NCBI RefSeq assembly: GCF_003367355.1
Contig: NZ_CP031413.1
Span: forward strand, 682,001-746,000
Direction of reading: 5' to 3'
Length of the DNA stretch: 64,000 nucleotides
From: Lysobacter sp. TY2-98
Lineage (GTDB): Bacteria; Pseudomonadota; Gammaproteobacteria; Xanthomonadales; Xanthomonadaceae
How positions within the stretch are numbered: the first letter of the stretch is position 1; each line of letters opens with the position of its first letter. Shown here in pieces: positions 10,372-18,838 of the stretch. Both the position numbers and the translations under genes were made by a program. Below the pieces are notes generated by a model. That model had not been told where the DNA came from, ran no database searches, and saw nothing but the letters and a program-made list of their open reading frames with translations.

Positions 10372-10440
10372 TGTCGTGTTTCGCTTCCCGTGATCTGCGT
10401 AGCCGTCCGTGGCGCGACGTTCGTCGCTTCGGGTTACCCC

Positions 10441-10463
10441 GGCCCGGGCGTCCTGCCCGGGCC
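10441..10463 (-). other. Intra-operon hairpin A between sufB and sufC
   Basis: A perfect 9-bp GC-only stem (10441-10449 with 10455-10463) and a 5-nt loop, inside the 142-nt spacer. There is no T-tract on the minus strand. It may act as an mRNA processing or stabilising element, or as partial attenuation. Confidence 0.5.
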
Positions 10464-10474
10464 TTCGTGACCGC

Positions 10475-10501
10475 AGCGAATGCCTTTTTTTGGCGTTCGC
10501 T
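10475..10501 (-). other. Intra-operon hairpin B immediately after sufB
   Basis: A 10-bp stem (10475-10484 with 10492-10501, one mismatch/G-U pair) around a 7-base homopolymer loop that reads all A on the transcribed strand. It starts 12 nt after the sufB stop codon. It has no following T-run on the minus strand, so it is unlikely to be a complete intrinsic terminator. Confidence 0.5.
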
Positions 10502-10513
10502 GGGCGCGGTCTC

Positions 10514-11962
<1,449 letters not shown>

Positions 11963-11969
11963 TCGGTCC

Positions 11970-12425
11970 TCAAACGTTCGCGAGGCGGAGGTCGATGCGA
12001 CGGCGCGCGGCGCCCGTGTCGATCTCCGGCTCCAGCATGTCCTGCAGGGTGATGCCGCTCAGCGACTGCACGATCACGTCGTTGATGCGCCGCCAGTTGC
12101 GGCGGATTCCGCAGGACGATTCGATGCCGCACTGGCCGTCGTGCACGCTGCACTCGGTCACCGCGAGCGGGCCTTCCATCGCCTCGATCACGTCGATCAG
12201 CGCGATGTCGCGGGCCGGGCGCGCCAGGCGGTAGCCGCCGTGCGCGCCGCGGAAGCCTTCGACCAACGTCGCCTGCGCAAGCGGCTTGAGCACCTTGCTG
12301 ACGGTGGTGGCTTCCAGTCCCGCCCGCTCGGCGATTTCGGTCGCGCTCAGTACTTCGCCGCGTGCGGCGGCGAGGACCGTGAGCACGACGGTCGCGTAGT
12401 CGGTGAGCTTGGTGACCCGGAGCAT
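11970..12425 (-). CDS. SufR-type Rrf2/IscR-family regulator of the suf operon
   Basis: A 151-residue Rrf2-family transcription factor with an N-terminal winged helix-turn-helix (about residues 1-65, including [15 protein letters not shown]). Three cysteines at 92, 99 and 105 match the [2Fe-2S] ligand positions of IscR. Such proteins sense the Fe-S status of the cell and control suf expression. The ATG at 12425 is chosen because the conserved Rrf2 start [11 protein letters not shown] begins there; an upstream in-frame ATG would add 33 unconserved residues. It is the first gene of the operon, so autoregulation is likely. The call as a dedicated Suf regulator rests on context and the cysteines. 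Confidence 0.9.
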   Translation of the reverse strand: MLRVTKLTDYATVVLTVLAAARGEVLSATEIAERAGLEATTVSKVLKPLAQATLVEGFRGAHGGYRLARPARDIALIDVIEAMEGPLAVTECSVHDGQCGIESSCGIRRNWRRINDVIVQSLSGITLQDMLEPEIDTGAARRRIDLRLANV

Positions 12426-12452
12426 GCGCGGGGCCTCGTCCAGGGCGGTTCG

Positions 12453-12476
12453 AATCGGTACCGGAATTGTACGATT
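12453..12476 (-). promoter_or_regulatory. Candidate suf promoter -10 and operator
   Basis: An imperfect inverted repeat, AATCG(G)TAC with GTACGATT and a 7-nt spacer, overlaps a TACAAT -10 match on the minus strand (12466-12471). It lies 28 nt before the sufR ATG. A repressor site over the -10 would fit autoregulation by the Rrf2 protein. The -35 match is poor. Confidence 0.35.
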
Positions 12477-12588
12477 TGACGGTCGGCCGCGCCACGGCGG
12501 CCCTTCACAGGGTTCAGGGCCCACGCGGCGTGATGACCTGCGGCGGTGGGCACGGCAGAATGCGGCTCCCCTTCATCCGGTCCACCGC

Positions 12589-13179
12589 ATGCCCAGCAAG
12601 ATCGTCGCCCGCCGCTCCGCCATCCACGGAACCGGTGTGTTCGCTACCGCGCCGATCGCCAAGGGCGAGCGCATCATCGAGTACCGCGGCGAGCGCCGCA
12701 CCCACGACGACGTCGACAATGGCGACGAAGGTTCGGCGGATTCGGGCCACACCTTCCTGTTCACGCTCAACGACGACTACGTGATCGACGGCAACCGCAA
12801 GGGCAGCGTCGCGCGCTGGATCAACCACAGCTGCTCGCCGAACTGCGACTCGATCATCGAGGAACACGACGGCGACGACCGCACGAAGGACCGCGTCTTC
12901 ATCGAAGCCAAGCGCGCGATCAAGCCGGGCGAGGAGCTGACCTACAACTACGGCATCACCCTCGGCGAGCCGCACACGCCGAAGATGAAGAAGATCTGGG
13001 GCTGCCGCTGCGGCTCGAAGAACTGCACCGGCACGATGCTGCAGCCCAAGCGCAAGCCGGCGACGGCCGCCAAGCCGGCGCCGAAGGGCCGCTCGAAGGC
13101 CGCGTCGAAGAAGGGCGGTTCGAAGGCGGGCACGCGCGCGTCGACCGGCCGTGGTACCGGCGCCCGCAAGCGCGCGTAA
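12589..13179 (+). CDS. SET-domain protein lysine methyltransferase with a basic C-terminal tail
   Basis: A 196-residue S-adenosylmethionine-dependent methyltransferase of the SET family, common as a eukaryotic histone methyltransferase fold. The SET core covers about residues 4-130, with HGTGVFA near 13-19, NHSCSPNC at 79-86 and GEELTYNYG at 114-122. A post-SET zinc-type cluster follows (C139, C141, C146). Residues 153-196 form a Lys/Ala/Arg/Ser/Gly-rich tail like histone H1. The tail could bind DNA or nucleoid proteins, or be the substrate. The ATG at 12589 opens the conserved domain. It stands alone and is divergent from sufR. The target protein is unknown. Confidence 0.85.
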   Translation: MPSKIVARRSAIHGTGVFATAPIAKGERIIEYRGERRTHDDVDNGDEGSADSGHTFLFTLNDDYVIDGNRKGSVARWINHSCSPNCDSIIEEHDGDDRTKDRVFIEAKRAIKPGEELTYNYGITLGEPHTPKMKKIWGCRCGSKNCTGTMLQPKRKPATAAKPAPKGRSKAASKKGGSKAGTRASTGRGTGARKRA

Positions 13180-13226
13180 CGCGTCGCGATGCGTCGTCAG
13201 GCCATCGCCTTGCCATGACCTATGAC

Positions 13227-13252
13227 AGTCGGCCGCCTCCGGGCGGCCGACT
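13227..13252 (+). terminator. Hairpin after the SET gene
   Basis: A perfect 11-bp stem (13227-13237 with 13242-13252) closed by a TCCG tetraloop, 47 nt after the stop codon. There is no clear T-tract, so it may be a weak terminator or an mRNA-stabilising structure. Confidence 0.5.
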
Positions 13253-13291
13253 AGTCTTCGGGCTCCTTCGGCCCATCGCGCGCCGTACCGG

Positions 13292-15577
13292 ATGCCCCGC
13301 ATGTCCGCCTTTCCCCGCGCCGCCCTGGCGCTCGCCGTTCTGGCGTCACTGCCGTCGATCGCAATCGCCGCCAGCGACGTGAAAGTCGATGGCCACATCG
13401 ACCCCGCCGAATGGGCTGATGCACAGCACGTCACCGACTTCCGCTTGACGCAGCCGCTGTCGCGCGCTCCGGCACCGCTGCCGACCGAGGCGTGGTTCAA
13501 GGCCACGCCCGAGGGCCTCGCGATCGCGTTCCACAACACGCAGCCCGCCGGCGTGCCGCGTCGTCGTGACCGCGCGCAGCGCGACCAGGGCGGCCCGTTC
13601 GATCGCGTGAACCTGTACGTCGATTTCGATGGCGACGGTCGCACCGGCTACAACTTCACCGTGCTGCTGTCGGACAGCATCATCGATGCCGTCATCACCA
13701 ACGAGAACCAGTTCAGCACCGACTGGGACGGCAACTGGAAGCACGCCGTCAGCGAGGATGCGGAAGGCTGGTCCGCCGAGATGCTGATCCCGTGGTACAC
13801 CGCGCCGATGCGCGATGCGCAGGGCGATACGCGTCGCATCGGCATCGTGCTCGATCGCGTGACCGGCGCCACCGGGGAGCGCGCGAGCTGGCCCGCGGTG
13901 AGTTTCACGGAGCCGCGCTTCCTGTCCGTATTCGAGAAGGAGCAGGTGCCGAAGTACAGCCAGTCGCTGCTGGCGATCACGCCCTACGTGGTGGGCGTGT
14001 ACGACAACGTCGCGCACAAGGCCGACTTCGATACCGGCGCGGACATCTTCTGGAAGCCCAGCGGCAAGTTGCAGCTGTCGGCGACGCTGAATCCCGACTT
14101 CGGCCAGGTCGAAAGCGACCAGCTCGTCGTCAACTTCAGCGCGATCGAAACCTTCTTCAGCGACAAGCGCCCGTTCTTCACCGAGAACCAGAGCTTCTTC
14201 GACGTCGCATTCGGCTCGCTCAACAACGCGAACCGGCTGATCTACACGCGGCGCGTCGGCGGCACACGCGATGACGGCCAGGGCGCCGGCGACGTCACCG
14301 CCGCGGTGAAGCTCAACGGCAGTGCCGCCGGCATCAACTACGGCGTATTCGCGGCGACCGAGGCGGACGAGGTCGGCCGCGACTTCTACGCCCTACGCGC
14401 GACCAAGGACCTGCAGACGCAGGGCTTCGGCGCGATGGTCACACGCGTGGACCGTCCGTTCCTCGACCGCGTCGCGAACGTCGCCGAGTTCGATCATCGC
14501 TGGACGCCGTCGGACGCGATTTCCGTGCGCACGACCGTGGTCGGGTCGGACGTCGACCAGGCGGGGCAGTCCATCCGCGACAGCGGCGCGCAGATGAAGC
14601 TCGACCAGGATCTCGGCAAGGGTTGGCGCCAGCAGCTGTACCTGCTGCATCTGGGCGACCATCTGCAGCTCAACGACTTCGGCTATCTCGAGCGCAACAA
14701 CTTCAACTATGGCCGCTACGAAATCTCGCGGCGCTTCACCGATCTGCCCAAGGAGTCGAGCTACGCCAGTCACCAATGGCGCGCCGCGGTGTCGCATCGC
14801 GCGAACGACGACGGCCTCAAGATCGCCGATGCGTGGTCGGTCAACCGCACCAGCGACATGCGCGATGGCGGCAACGAGTTCTTCGAGGTCGCGAGCTTCA
14901 CGCCAGGCCACGACGATCTGGTGACGCGCGGCCACGGCATCGTGCGCATGCCGTCCAAGCTCTACCTGTTCTACGAACGCGGCATTCCGCGTCGCGGTTC
15001 GTGGGGCTTCTACTGGAATTCGCGCTACGCGGCGGAGAGCCTGGGTGGTTGGGACCACGGCTCAATTTCGCTCGACGTCGAACCGACGTACTACATCAGC
15101 GACCACGCCAACGTCGGCCTGACGATGGAGGTCAAGCACGATCCGGGGCTGCTGCTCTGGCATCCCGAAGCGGTGAGCGGTGTGCCGTCGCTGGCGACGT
15201 ATCGCGTCAACCAGATCTTCTTCGCTGCGGGCGTGACCTGGCTGATCGACAACAAGCAGGAACTGCGCGTCCGACTCGAGGCGATCGGCCTCGACGCACG
15301 CGCGCCGCAGAGCTACGACCTCGCCGCCGATGGCACGCCGATCCCGGTCGCGTCGCGCCACCAGCCGTTCGGCCTGAGCAACATGGGCTTCCAAGTGCGC
15401 TACCGCTACGAACTCGCGCCGCTGTCGAACCTGTACATCGCTTACGTGCGCGGCGGCGGCCTGTTCGAGGAGCCGACATTGGGTGATGTCGACGCCTCGG
15501 GTCGCCTGCGTGATGCGTTCGACCTGCGCGACAGCGAGCAGCTGCTGGTGAAGCTCGCCTACCGCTTCGACATCTGA
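13292..15577 (+). CDS. DUF5916 outer-membrane protein with a carbohydrate-binding-9-like N-terminus
   Basis: A 761-residue secreted protein. After a signal peptide (about residues 4-27) comes a CBM9-like beta-sandwich (about 28-225), with VDGHIDPAEWADA at its start. A large DUF5916 region follows, with the family landmark NPDFGQVESDQ and FFTENQSFFD near 270-305. The remaining half has alternating aromatic strands and ends in LAYRFDI, consistent with an outer-membrane barrel. DUF5916 proteins are common in Xanthomonadales and Bacteroidetes. The function is not established; polysaccharide or peptide binding at the surface is plausible. The 3' end overlaps the convergent PIN gene by 19 nt. Confidence 0.85.
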   Translation: MPRMSAFPRAALALAVLASLPSIAIAASDVKVDGHIDPAEWADAQHVTDFRLTQPLSRAPAPLPTEAWFKATPEGLAIAFHNTQPAGVPRRRDRAQRDQGGPFDRVNLYVDFDGDGRTGYNFTVLLSDSIIDAVITNENQFSTDWDGNWKHAVSEDAEGWSAEMLIPWYTAPMRDAQGDTRRIGIVLDRVTGATGERASWPAVSFTEPRFLSVFEKEQVPKYSQSLLAITPYVVGVYDNVAHKADFDTGADIFWKPSGKLQLSATLNPDFGQVESDQLVVNFSAIETFFSDKRPFFTENQSFFDVAFGSLNNANRLIYTRRVGGTRDDGQGAGDVTAAVKLNGSAAGINYGVFAATEADEVGRDFYALRATKDLQTQGFGAMVTRVDRPFLDRVANVAEFDHRWTPSDAISVRTTVVGSDVDQAGQSIRDSGAQMKLDQDLGKGWRQQLYLLHLGDHLQLNDFGYLERNNFNYGRYEISRRFTDLPKESSYASHQWRAAVSHRANDDGLKIADAWSVNRTSDMRDGGNEFFEVASFTPGHDDLVTRGHGIVRMPSKLYLFYERGIPRRGSWGFYWNSRYAAESLGGWDHGSISLDVEPTYYISDHANVGLTMEVKHDPGLLLWHPEAVSGVPSLATYRVNQIFFAAGVTWLIDNKQELRVRLEAIGLDARAPQSYDLAADGTPIPVASRHQPFGLSNMGFQVRYRYELAPLSNLYIAYVRGGGLFEEPTLGDVDASGRLRDAFDLRDSEQLLVKLAYRFDI

Positions 15578-15981
15578 GCCGAGACGTCGCGCCACATCGA
15601 GGGTGCGACGACAGCGACGCCATGCTCGCGCGCCATCCGGCGCGCCATGCGCAGCAGTTCGGCGTCGCGCGTGAGCAGGGCATCGGCGCGCGCGGCGACG
15701 GCGATCTCGAGAAACATCTGGTCGTCGGGGTCGCGGCAGCGCGGCAGTGTCATCGCCGGCACGTCGATACACGTTGCGAGTCGACGTGTGACGTCGAGAT
15801 GCGAACGCGCGGCGGCTTCGTCGAGCCGCAACACCCCGTAGCGCAGCACGCGTTCGAGCTCAGCGATCGCGCGGTGGTCGGTGACGATGCGAACGCTGCC
15901 ATCGCGCGCCGCGTCGGCGAAGCCTGCGAGCGACGGGTCGGTAAAGACCAGCAGGTCCAGCCACGCGTTCGTGTCGAGCAC
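15559..15981 (-). CDS. PIN-domain ribonuclease, putative toxin without visible antitoxin
   Basis: A protein of about 140 residues with the PIN fold, a Mg-dependent single-strand ribonuclease. The acidic residues are visible: D in LDTNAW near the start, E in AIAELERVL (about 41), D in RDPDDQMF and D in LLTRDAEL. It resembles the COG1569 PIN toxins. The start is uncertain: GTG at 15981 opens directly into the core strand, and the frame stays open further upstream into the preceding gene without a good ATG. No antitoxin-like gene is adjacent, so a classic toxin-antitoxin pair is not supported. Confidence 0.7.
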   Translation of the reverse strand: MLDTNAWLDLLVFTDPSLAGFADAARDGSVRIVTDHRAIAELERVLRYGVLRLDEAAARSHLDVTRRLATCIDVPAMTLPRCRDPDDQMFLEIAVAARADALLTRDAELLRMARRMAREHGVAVVAPSMWRDVSAQMSKR

Positions 15982-16010
15982 GAACGTCGTTGCGGTGGGC
16001 GCGGCGTCGA

Positions 16011-16739
16011 TCAGGGGGTGGCGTCGCGGGTGGTGGCGGAATAGATCCGCCAGGCGCCGGCCGGCGTGCGTTGCAGCGTGTAGGCGGCCTGCACGTGGCG
16101 ATCGCTGCCATCGTCAGCCTTGCCGCGTACATCGACCGGGACGGTCACGCGACCGCTCGCGTCCGCCGCCGGCGAGCCGACCGCGACGTTGAACGTGGTG
16201 CCGCGCGCGATCTGCAGCACGCTGGAGTCGTTCGGCGTCGTCGCCCACAGAGCCTGCGCGCGCGCCGGCGCGTTGGCACCGAGTGCGGCCATGTACTGGT
16301 TGACGACGGAGGACGCAGCGGACGCGTCAGCGAGCGTGACCGTCGGTGCCGAGGTCGCTGCGGGTGCAGTGGTCGGCGTCGTGGCAGGGGGCGTCATGGC
16401 TGCTGCCGTCGCGTCCGTGTCGGTCGCCACACCCGCGTCGACCGGGGTCGGCAGTGCATTCGGATCGGTGGTGGCGTCCGTCGATGCAACGGCCGTTGCA
16501 TCCGTCGGCGTGGCTTCCGCGGCGGGCGCTTCGACCGCTGGCACCGTGGCGCTGGGCGCCGGCGGTTCCGTCGGCATGCCGGTCACCGCAGTGCCGGGTG
16601 CCGCGGCCGGCGTGGGCAATGTGTTCGCGGGCGTGCCGTCGTCGGCAACGGGCGGAACGGCATTTTCGTTCGTGGCGCCGCCGCCGCGGCCGCAGGCAGT
16701 CGCCGCAAGGGAAAGAAGCATCGCGAACGCGATGCGCAT
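16011..16739 (-). CDS. Lipoprotein with an Ala/Pro/Thr-rich linker and a small C-terminal domain
   Basis: A 242-residue predicted lipoprotein. The signal sequence ends at C16 (LAATAC). Residues 20 to about 135 are a low-complexity Ala/Thr/Pro linker suited to spanning the periplasm or peptidoglycan. The C-terminal 100 residues (from about 145, SSVVNQYMAALG) look like a small NTF2/SnoaL-like or DUF4878-type domain ending in AWRIYSAT. I do not recognise a specific family. It lies 10 nt after the DUF1439 lipoprotein gene and is probably co-transcribed with it. The function is unknown; an envelope role is inferred from the sorting signal. Confidence 0.65.
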   Translation of the reverse strand: MRIAFAMLLSLAATACGRGGGATNENAVPPVADDGTPANTLPTPAAAPGTAVTGMPTEPPAPSATVPAVEAPAAEATPTDATAVASTDATTDPNALPTPVDAGVATDTDATAAAMTPPATTPTTAPAATSAPTVTLADASAASSVVNQYMAALGANAPARAQALWATTPNDSSVLQIARGTTFNVAVGSPAADASGRVTVPVDVRGKADDGSDRHVQAAYTLQRTPAGAWRIYSATTRDATP

Positions 16740-16749
16740 CGACCGGCGA

Positions 16750-17313
16750 TCACTCGCCGAGTTGCACGACCACCTGGCCATCCTGAATCTTCGTCCCCTC
16801 GATCCGGCGCGCACCGAGGCGCCCGATCAGTGAATCGTCGAACTGGTAGACGGGTTCCTTCTGCGCCCAGTCCGACACCCAGTCGTTGAGCGCGCTGCGC
16901 AGCGTGTCGCCCATGCGACCGCCGAGCGAGGCGACCTCGACCTTCTCGATGCGCGGCTCGAACAGATGCAGGCCGCGCGTCGCCGGATCGTAGCGCAGGG
17001 CGCTGGACAGCGTGAACGAACCATCGGGCGTCCGGCTGGGTTGACCGAGTGCAGCCGCCGCCACGTCGAACTCGACCTGCAGCCGGCGCTCACCCGGCGG
17101 AATGGACAGGCGCGGGTTCATCAGCGTCAGCGTGACCAGGCCGCCGAGCTTCGAATAGTCGTGCGGAAACTTCTTGGTCAGCTTCTGCTGGATCTGCTGC
17201 TGCGAGAACGCGATCGTGTCGGAGCCGAGCAGGGCACCGACGGTGGAACAGGCGGACGTCAGAAACAGCGCGGCGGAGGCCGCGAAGACGAGGGCGGGTA
17301 CGGCTTGGCGCAT
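16750..17313 (-). CDS. DUF1439 lipoprotein
   Basis: A 187-residue predicted lipoprotein of the DUF1439 family, like Escherichia coli YceB. The signal sequence ends at C22 (LTSAC). The mature part is a lipid-binding-like alpha/beta fold, with the family features FSQQQIQQKLTKKFP near 35-49 and a C-terminal IQDGQVVVQLG strand. YceB-type structures have a tubular fold reminiscent of lipid-transfer proteins, but their role is not settled. The start at 17313 is chosen for the signal peptide. It sits just upstream of another lipoprotein gene on the same strand. Confidence 0.8.
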   Translation of the reverse strand: MRQAVPALVFAASAALFLTSACSTVGALLGSDTIAFSQQQIQQKLTKKFPHDYSKLGGLVTLTLMNPRLSIPPGERRLQVEFDVAAAALGQPSRTPDGSFTLSSALRYDPATRGLHLFEPRIEKVEVASLGGRMGDTLRSALNDWVSDWAQKEPVYQFDDSLIGRLGARRIEGTKIQDGQVVVQLGE

Positions 17314-17495
17314 GGGCGGGCTCCACGGAGTACCGCAGAACCTTCCGGCCGGCGCAGTGAACGCGAGGTCACTGGTCCACCGCCGCGTGAAGTGGTCACG
17401 TAACTGCACGACGGCCGTCGGATGCGGCGCGCATTTCACGTGGCCATGGCGCTCGACGGCCTACTTCGGGAAGCGTCCGTACCCGGAGCTGGACC

Positions 17496-17975
17496 ATGCG
17501 TCTGTACGCCGCCTTCCTCATCGTGCTGCTCGGCCTGCCCACGGTGGCGGGTGCGCAACCCGTGCAGCCTGCGCAGCCCGTGCACATGCAGGGCAAGTTC
17601 GCGCTGGTGCGCGCGCCGGAGGGCGATATGCGTCCGCCCACCGGCGAAGTGCGTGCCACGCTGGACACCAACAACGACATCCGCATCGACCTCGTCGTCG
17701 GCGGGCTGACCGAACGCGCGACATCGGTGACATTGCACACGGGCACGGCGGCCGGCGACAACACCGGGCAGGTCGCGCGTCTCGATGTCACCGTCGACGG
17801 CCAGGACGCACGCATCATCGGTGGCACCGCGTCGCTGACGCCGGCAATCGCACAGCAGGTGCGCGATGGCGAAGCGTTCGTCGTGCTGCGTACCAATGAG
17901 CATCCCGATGGCTTCCTGCGCGCGCAGCTCGCGCTGCAGCCGCGCACGCTGGGCGCCACAGCCAACGGGCCCTGA
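17496..17975 (+). CDS. Secreted CHRD-domain protein
   Basis: A 159-residue periplasmic or secreted protein with a signal peptide (about residues 1-20) and a single CHRD (chordin-like) beta-domain (about 30-152). The domain shows TGEVRATLD, THLHTG-like VTLHTG, and the terminal NEHPDGFLRAQL motif. CHRD domains occur in many bacterial secreted proteins of unknown function. The start follows a GGAGCT purine stretch 8 nt upstream. It is divergent from the DUF1439 gene and may be co-directional with the following glycine-zipper gene, though 117 nt separate them. Confidence 0.8.
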   Translation: MRLYAAFLIVLLGLPTVAGAQPVQPAQPVHMQGKFALVRAPEGDMRPPTGEVRATLDTNNDIRIDLVVGGLTERATSVTLHTGTAAGDNTGQVARLDVTVDGQDARIIGGTASLTPAIAQQVRDGEAFVVLRTNEHPDGFLRAQLALQPRTLGATANGP

Positions 17976-18092
17976 CGTCGACGCCGTGTAAACGCCGGCT
18001 GAGCGCTGGACGAAAACCCCGTCGGGTTCAGGATGCATTGCGAGCATCGACCCGAGGATGCGCCTGCGCCATCCCGGCGTGGGAGCTCCTTG

Positions 18093-18767
18093 ATGAAGCA
18101 CGTCACCGCCACCGTTCTCGCGCTCGCCCTGACCGCCGCCGCGGGCACGGCGTCGGCACAGCAGTATTCCTCGTACCCGTCGTCGGGCGCGTATCCGTCG
18201 CAGGGCGGATACTCCGACTACGCACGGGTCATCCGCGTCAATCCGGTCTATGACCCGCGCGGCAGCTATGCGGCCAGCACCGGCGGCCAGCGTTGCACCG
18301 AGAGCCGCACGTACGCCGGTAACGATCCGTATTACGACGGCTACGATCGCAATGGCGATGGCTATCGCGACGACCAATACGCCAGCAACGGCTATGACCG
18401 CTACGGCAACCCGATCCGTCAACCCACGCAGGTCGGCAGCACCGCGGCGACCGTCATCGGTGGCATCGTCGGTGCGGTGGTCGGCAGCCAGGTCGGCGGT
18501 GGCAGCGCGCGTTATGCGACGTCGGCGATCGGCACGATGGTCGGCAGCCAGGTCGGCAAGCAGATCTACGACAACGCGCATCGCCAGCCCGCGCGCGTGG
18601 GCCACGTGACCACCTGCGATCCGATGCCGATGGGCGCCTACGAAAGTGGCCGCAACGTCCAGGGCTACGACGTCACCTACGAATACGGCGGCCGCCAGTA
18701 CACCACGCGCACCAGCTACGACCCCGGCAGCCGCATCCGCGTTCGCGTGGATGTGCGTCCGGAATAA
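18093..18767 (+). CDS. Glycine-zipper outer-membrane protein (17-kDa surface-antigen-like)
   Basis: A 224-residue exported protein with a signal peptide (residues 1-22, ending ASA). It has a Tyr/Ser/Asp-rich low-complexity region (about 23-130) and a Rickettsia 17-kDa-antigen-type glycine-zipper segment near 140-180 (IGGIVGAVVGSQVGGG and IGTMVGSQVGKQI). A C-terminal small beta-region ends in RIRVRVDV. Such proteins insert in or associate with the outer membrane and influence envelope stability. The AT-rich Tyr/Asp repeats suggest variable surface sequence. A strong terminator follows 14 nt after the stop. Confidence 0.82.
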   Translation: MKHVTATVLALALTAAAGTASAQQYSSYPSSGAYPSQGGYSDYARVIRVNPVYDPRGSYAASTGGQRCTESRTYAGNDPYYDGYDRNGDGYRDDQYASNGYDRYGNPIRQPTQVGSTAATVIGGIVGAVVGSQVGGGSARYATSAIGTMVGSQVGKQIYDNAHRQPARVGHVTTCDPMPMGAYESGRNVQGYDVTYEYGGRQYTTRTSYDPGSRIRVRVDVRPE

Positions 18768-18781
18768 CCGGGTAGAACACG

Positions 18782-18813
18782 AAGGGCCGGCGCGATGCCG
18801 GCCCTTTTTCTTT
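18782..18813 (+). terminator. Intrinsic terminator after the glycine-zipper gene
   Basis: A perfect 10-bp stem (18782-18791 with 18797-18806) with a 5-nt loop is followed by a T-rich run. It lies between two convergent genes and mainly serves the plus-strand gene. Confidence 0.85.
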
Positions 18814-18838
18814 GTGCGATCGATAGGCGCGTTGCGCG

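Noticed and set aside
10441..10501. The sufB-sufC hairpins as a full transcription terminator
   Set aside because: On the transcribed minus strand neither stem is followed by a T-tract, and sufC onward has no evident promoter of its own, so a complete stop would silence essential genes.
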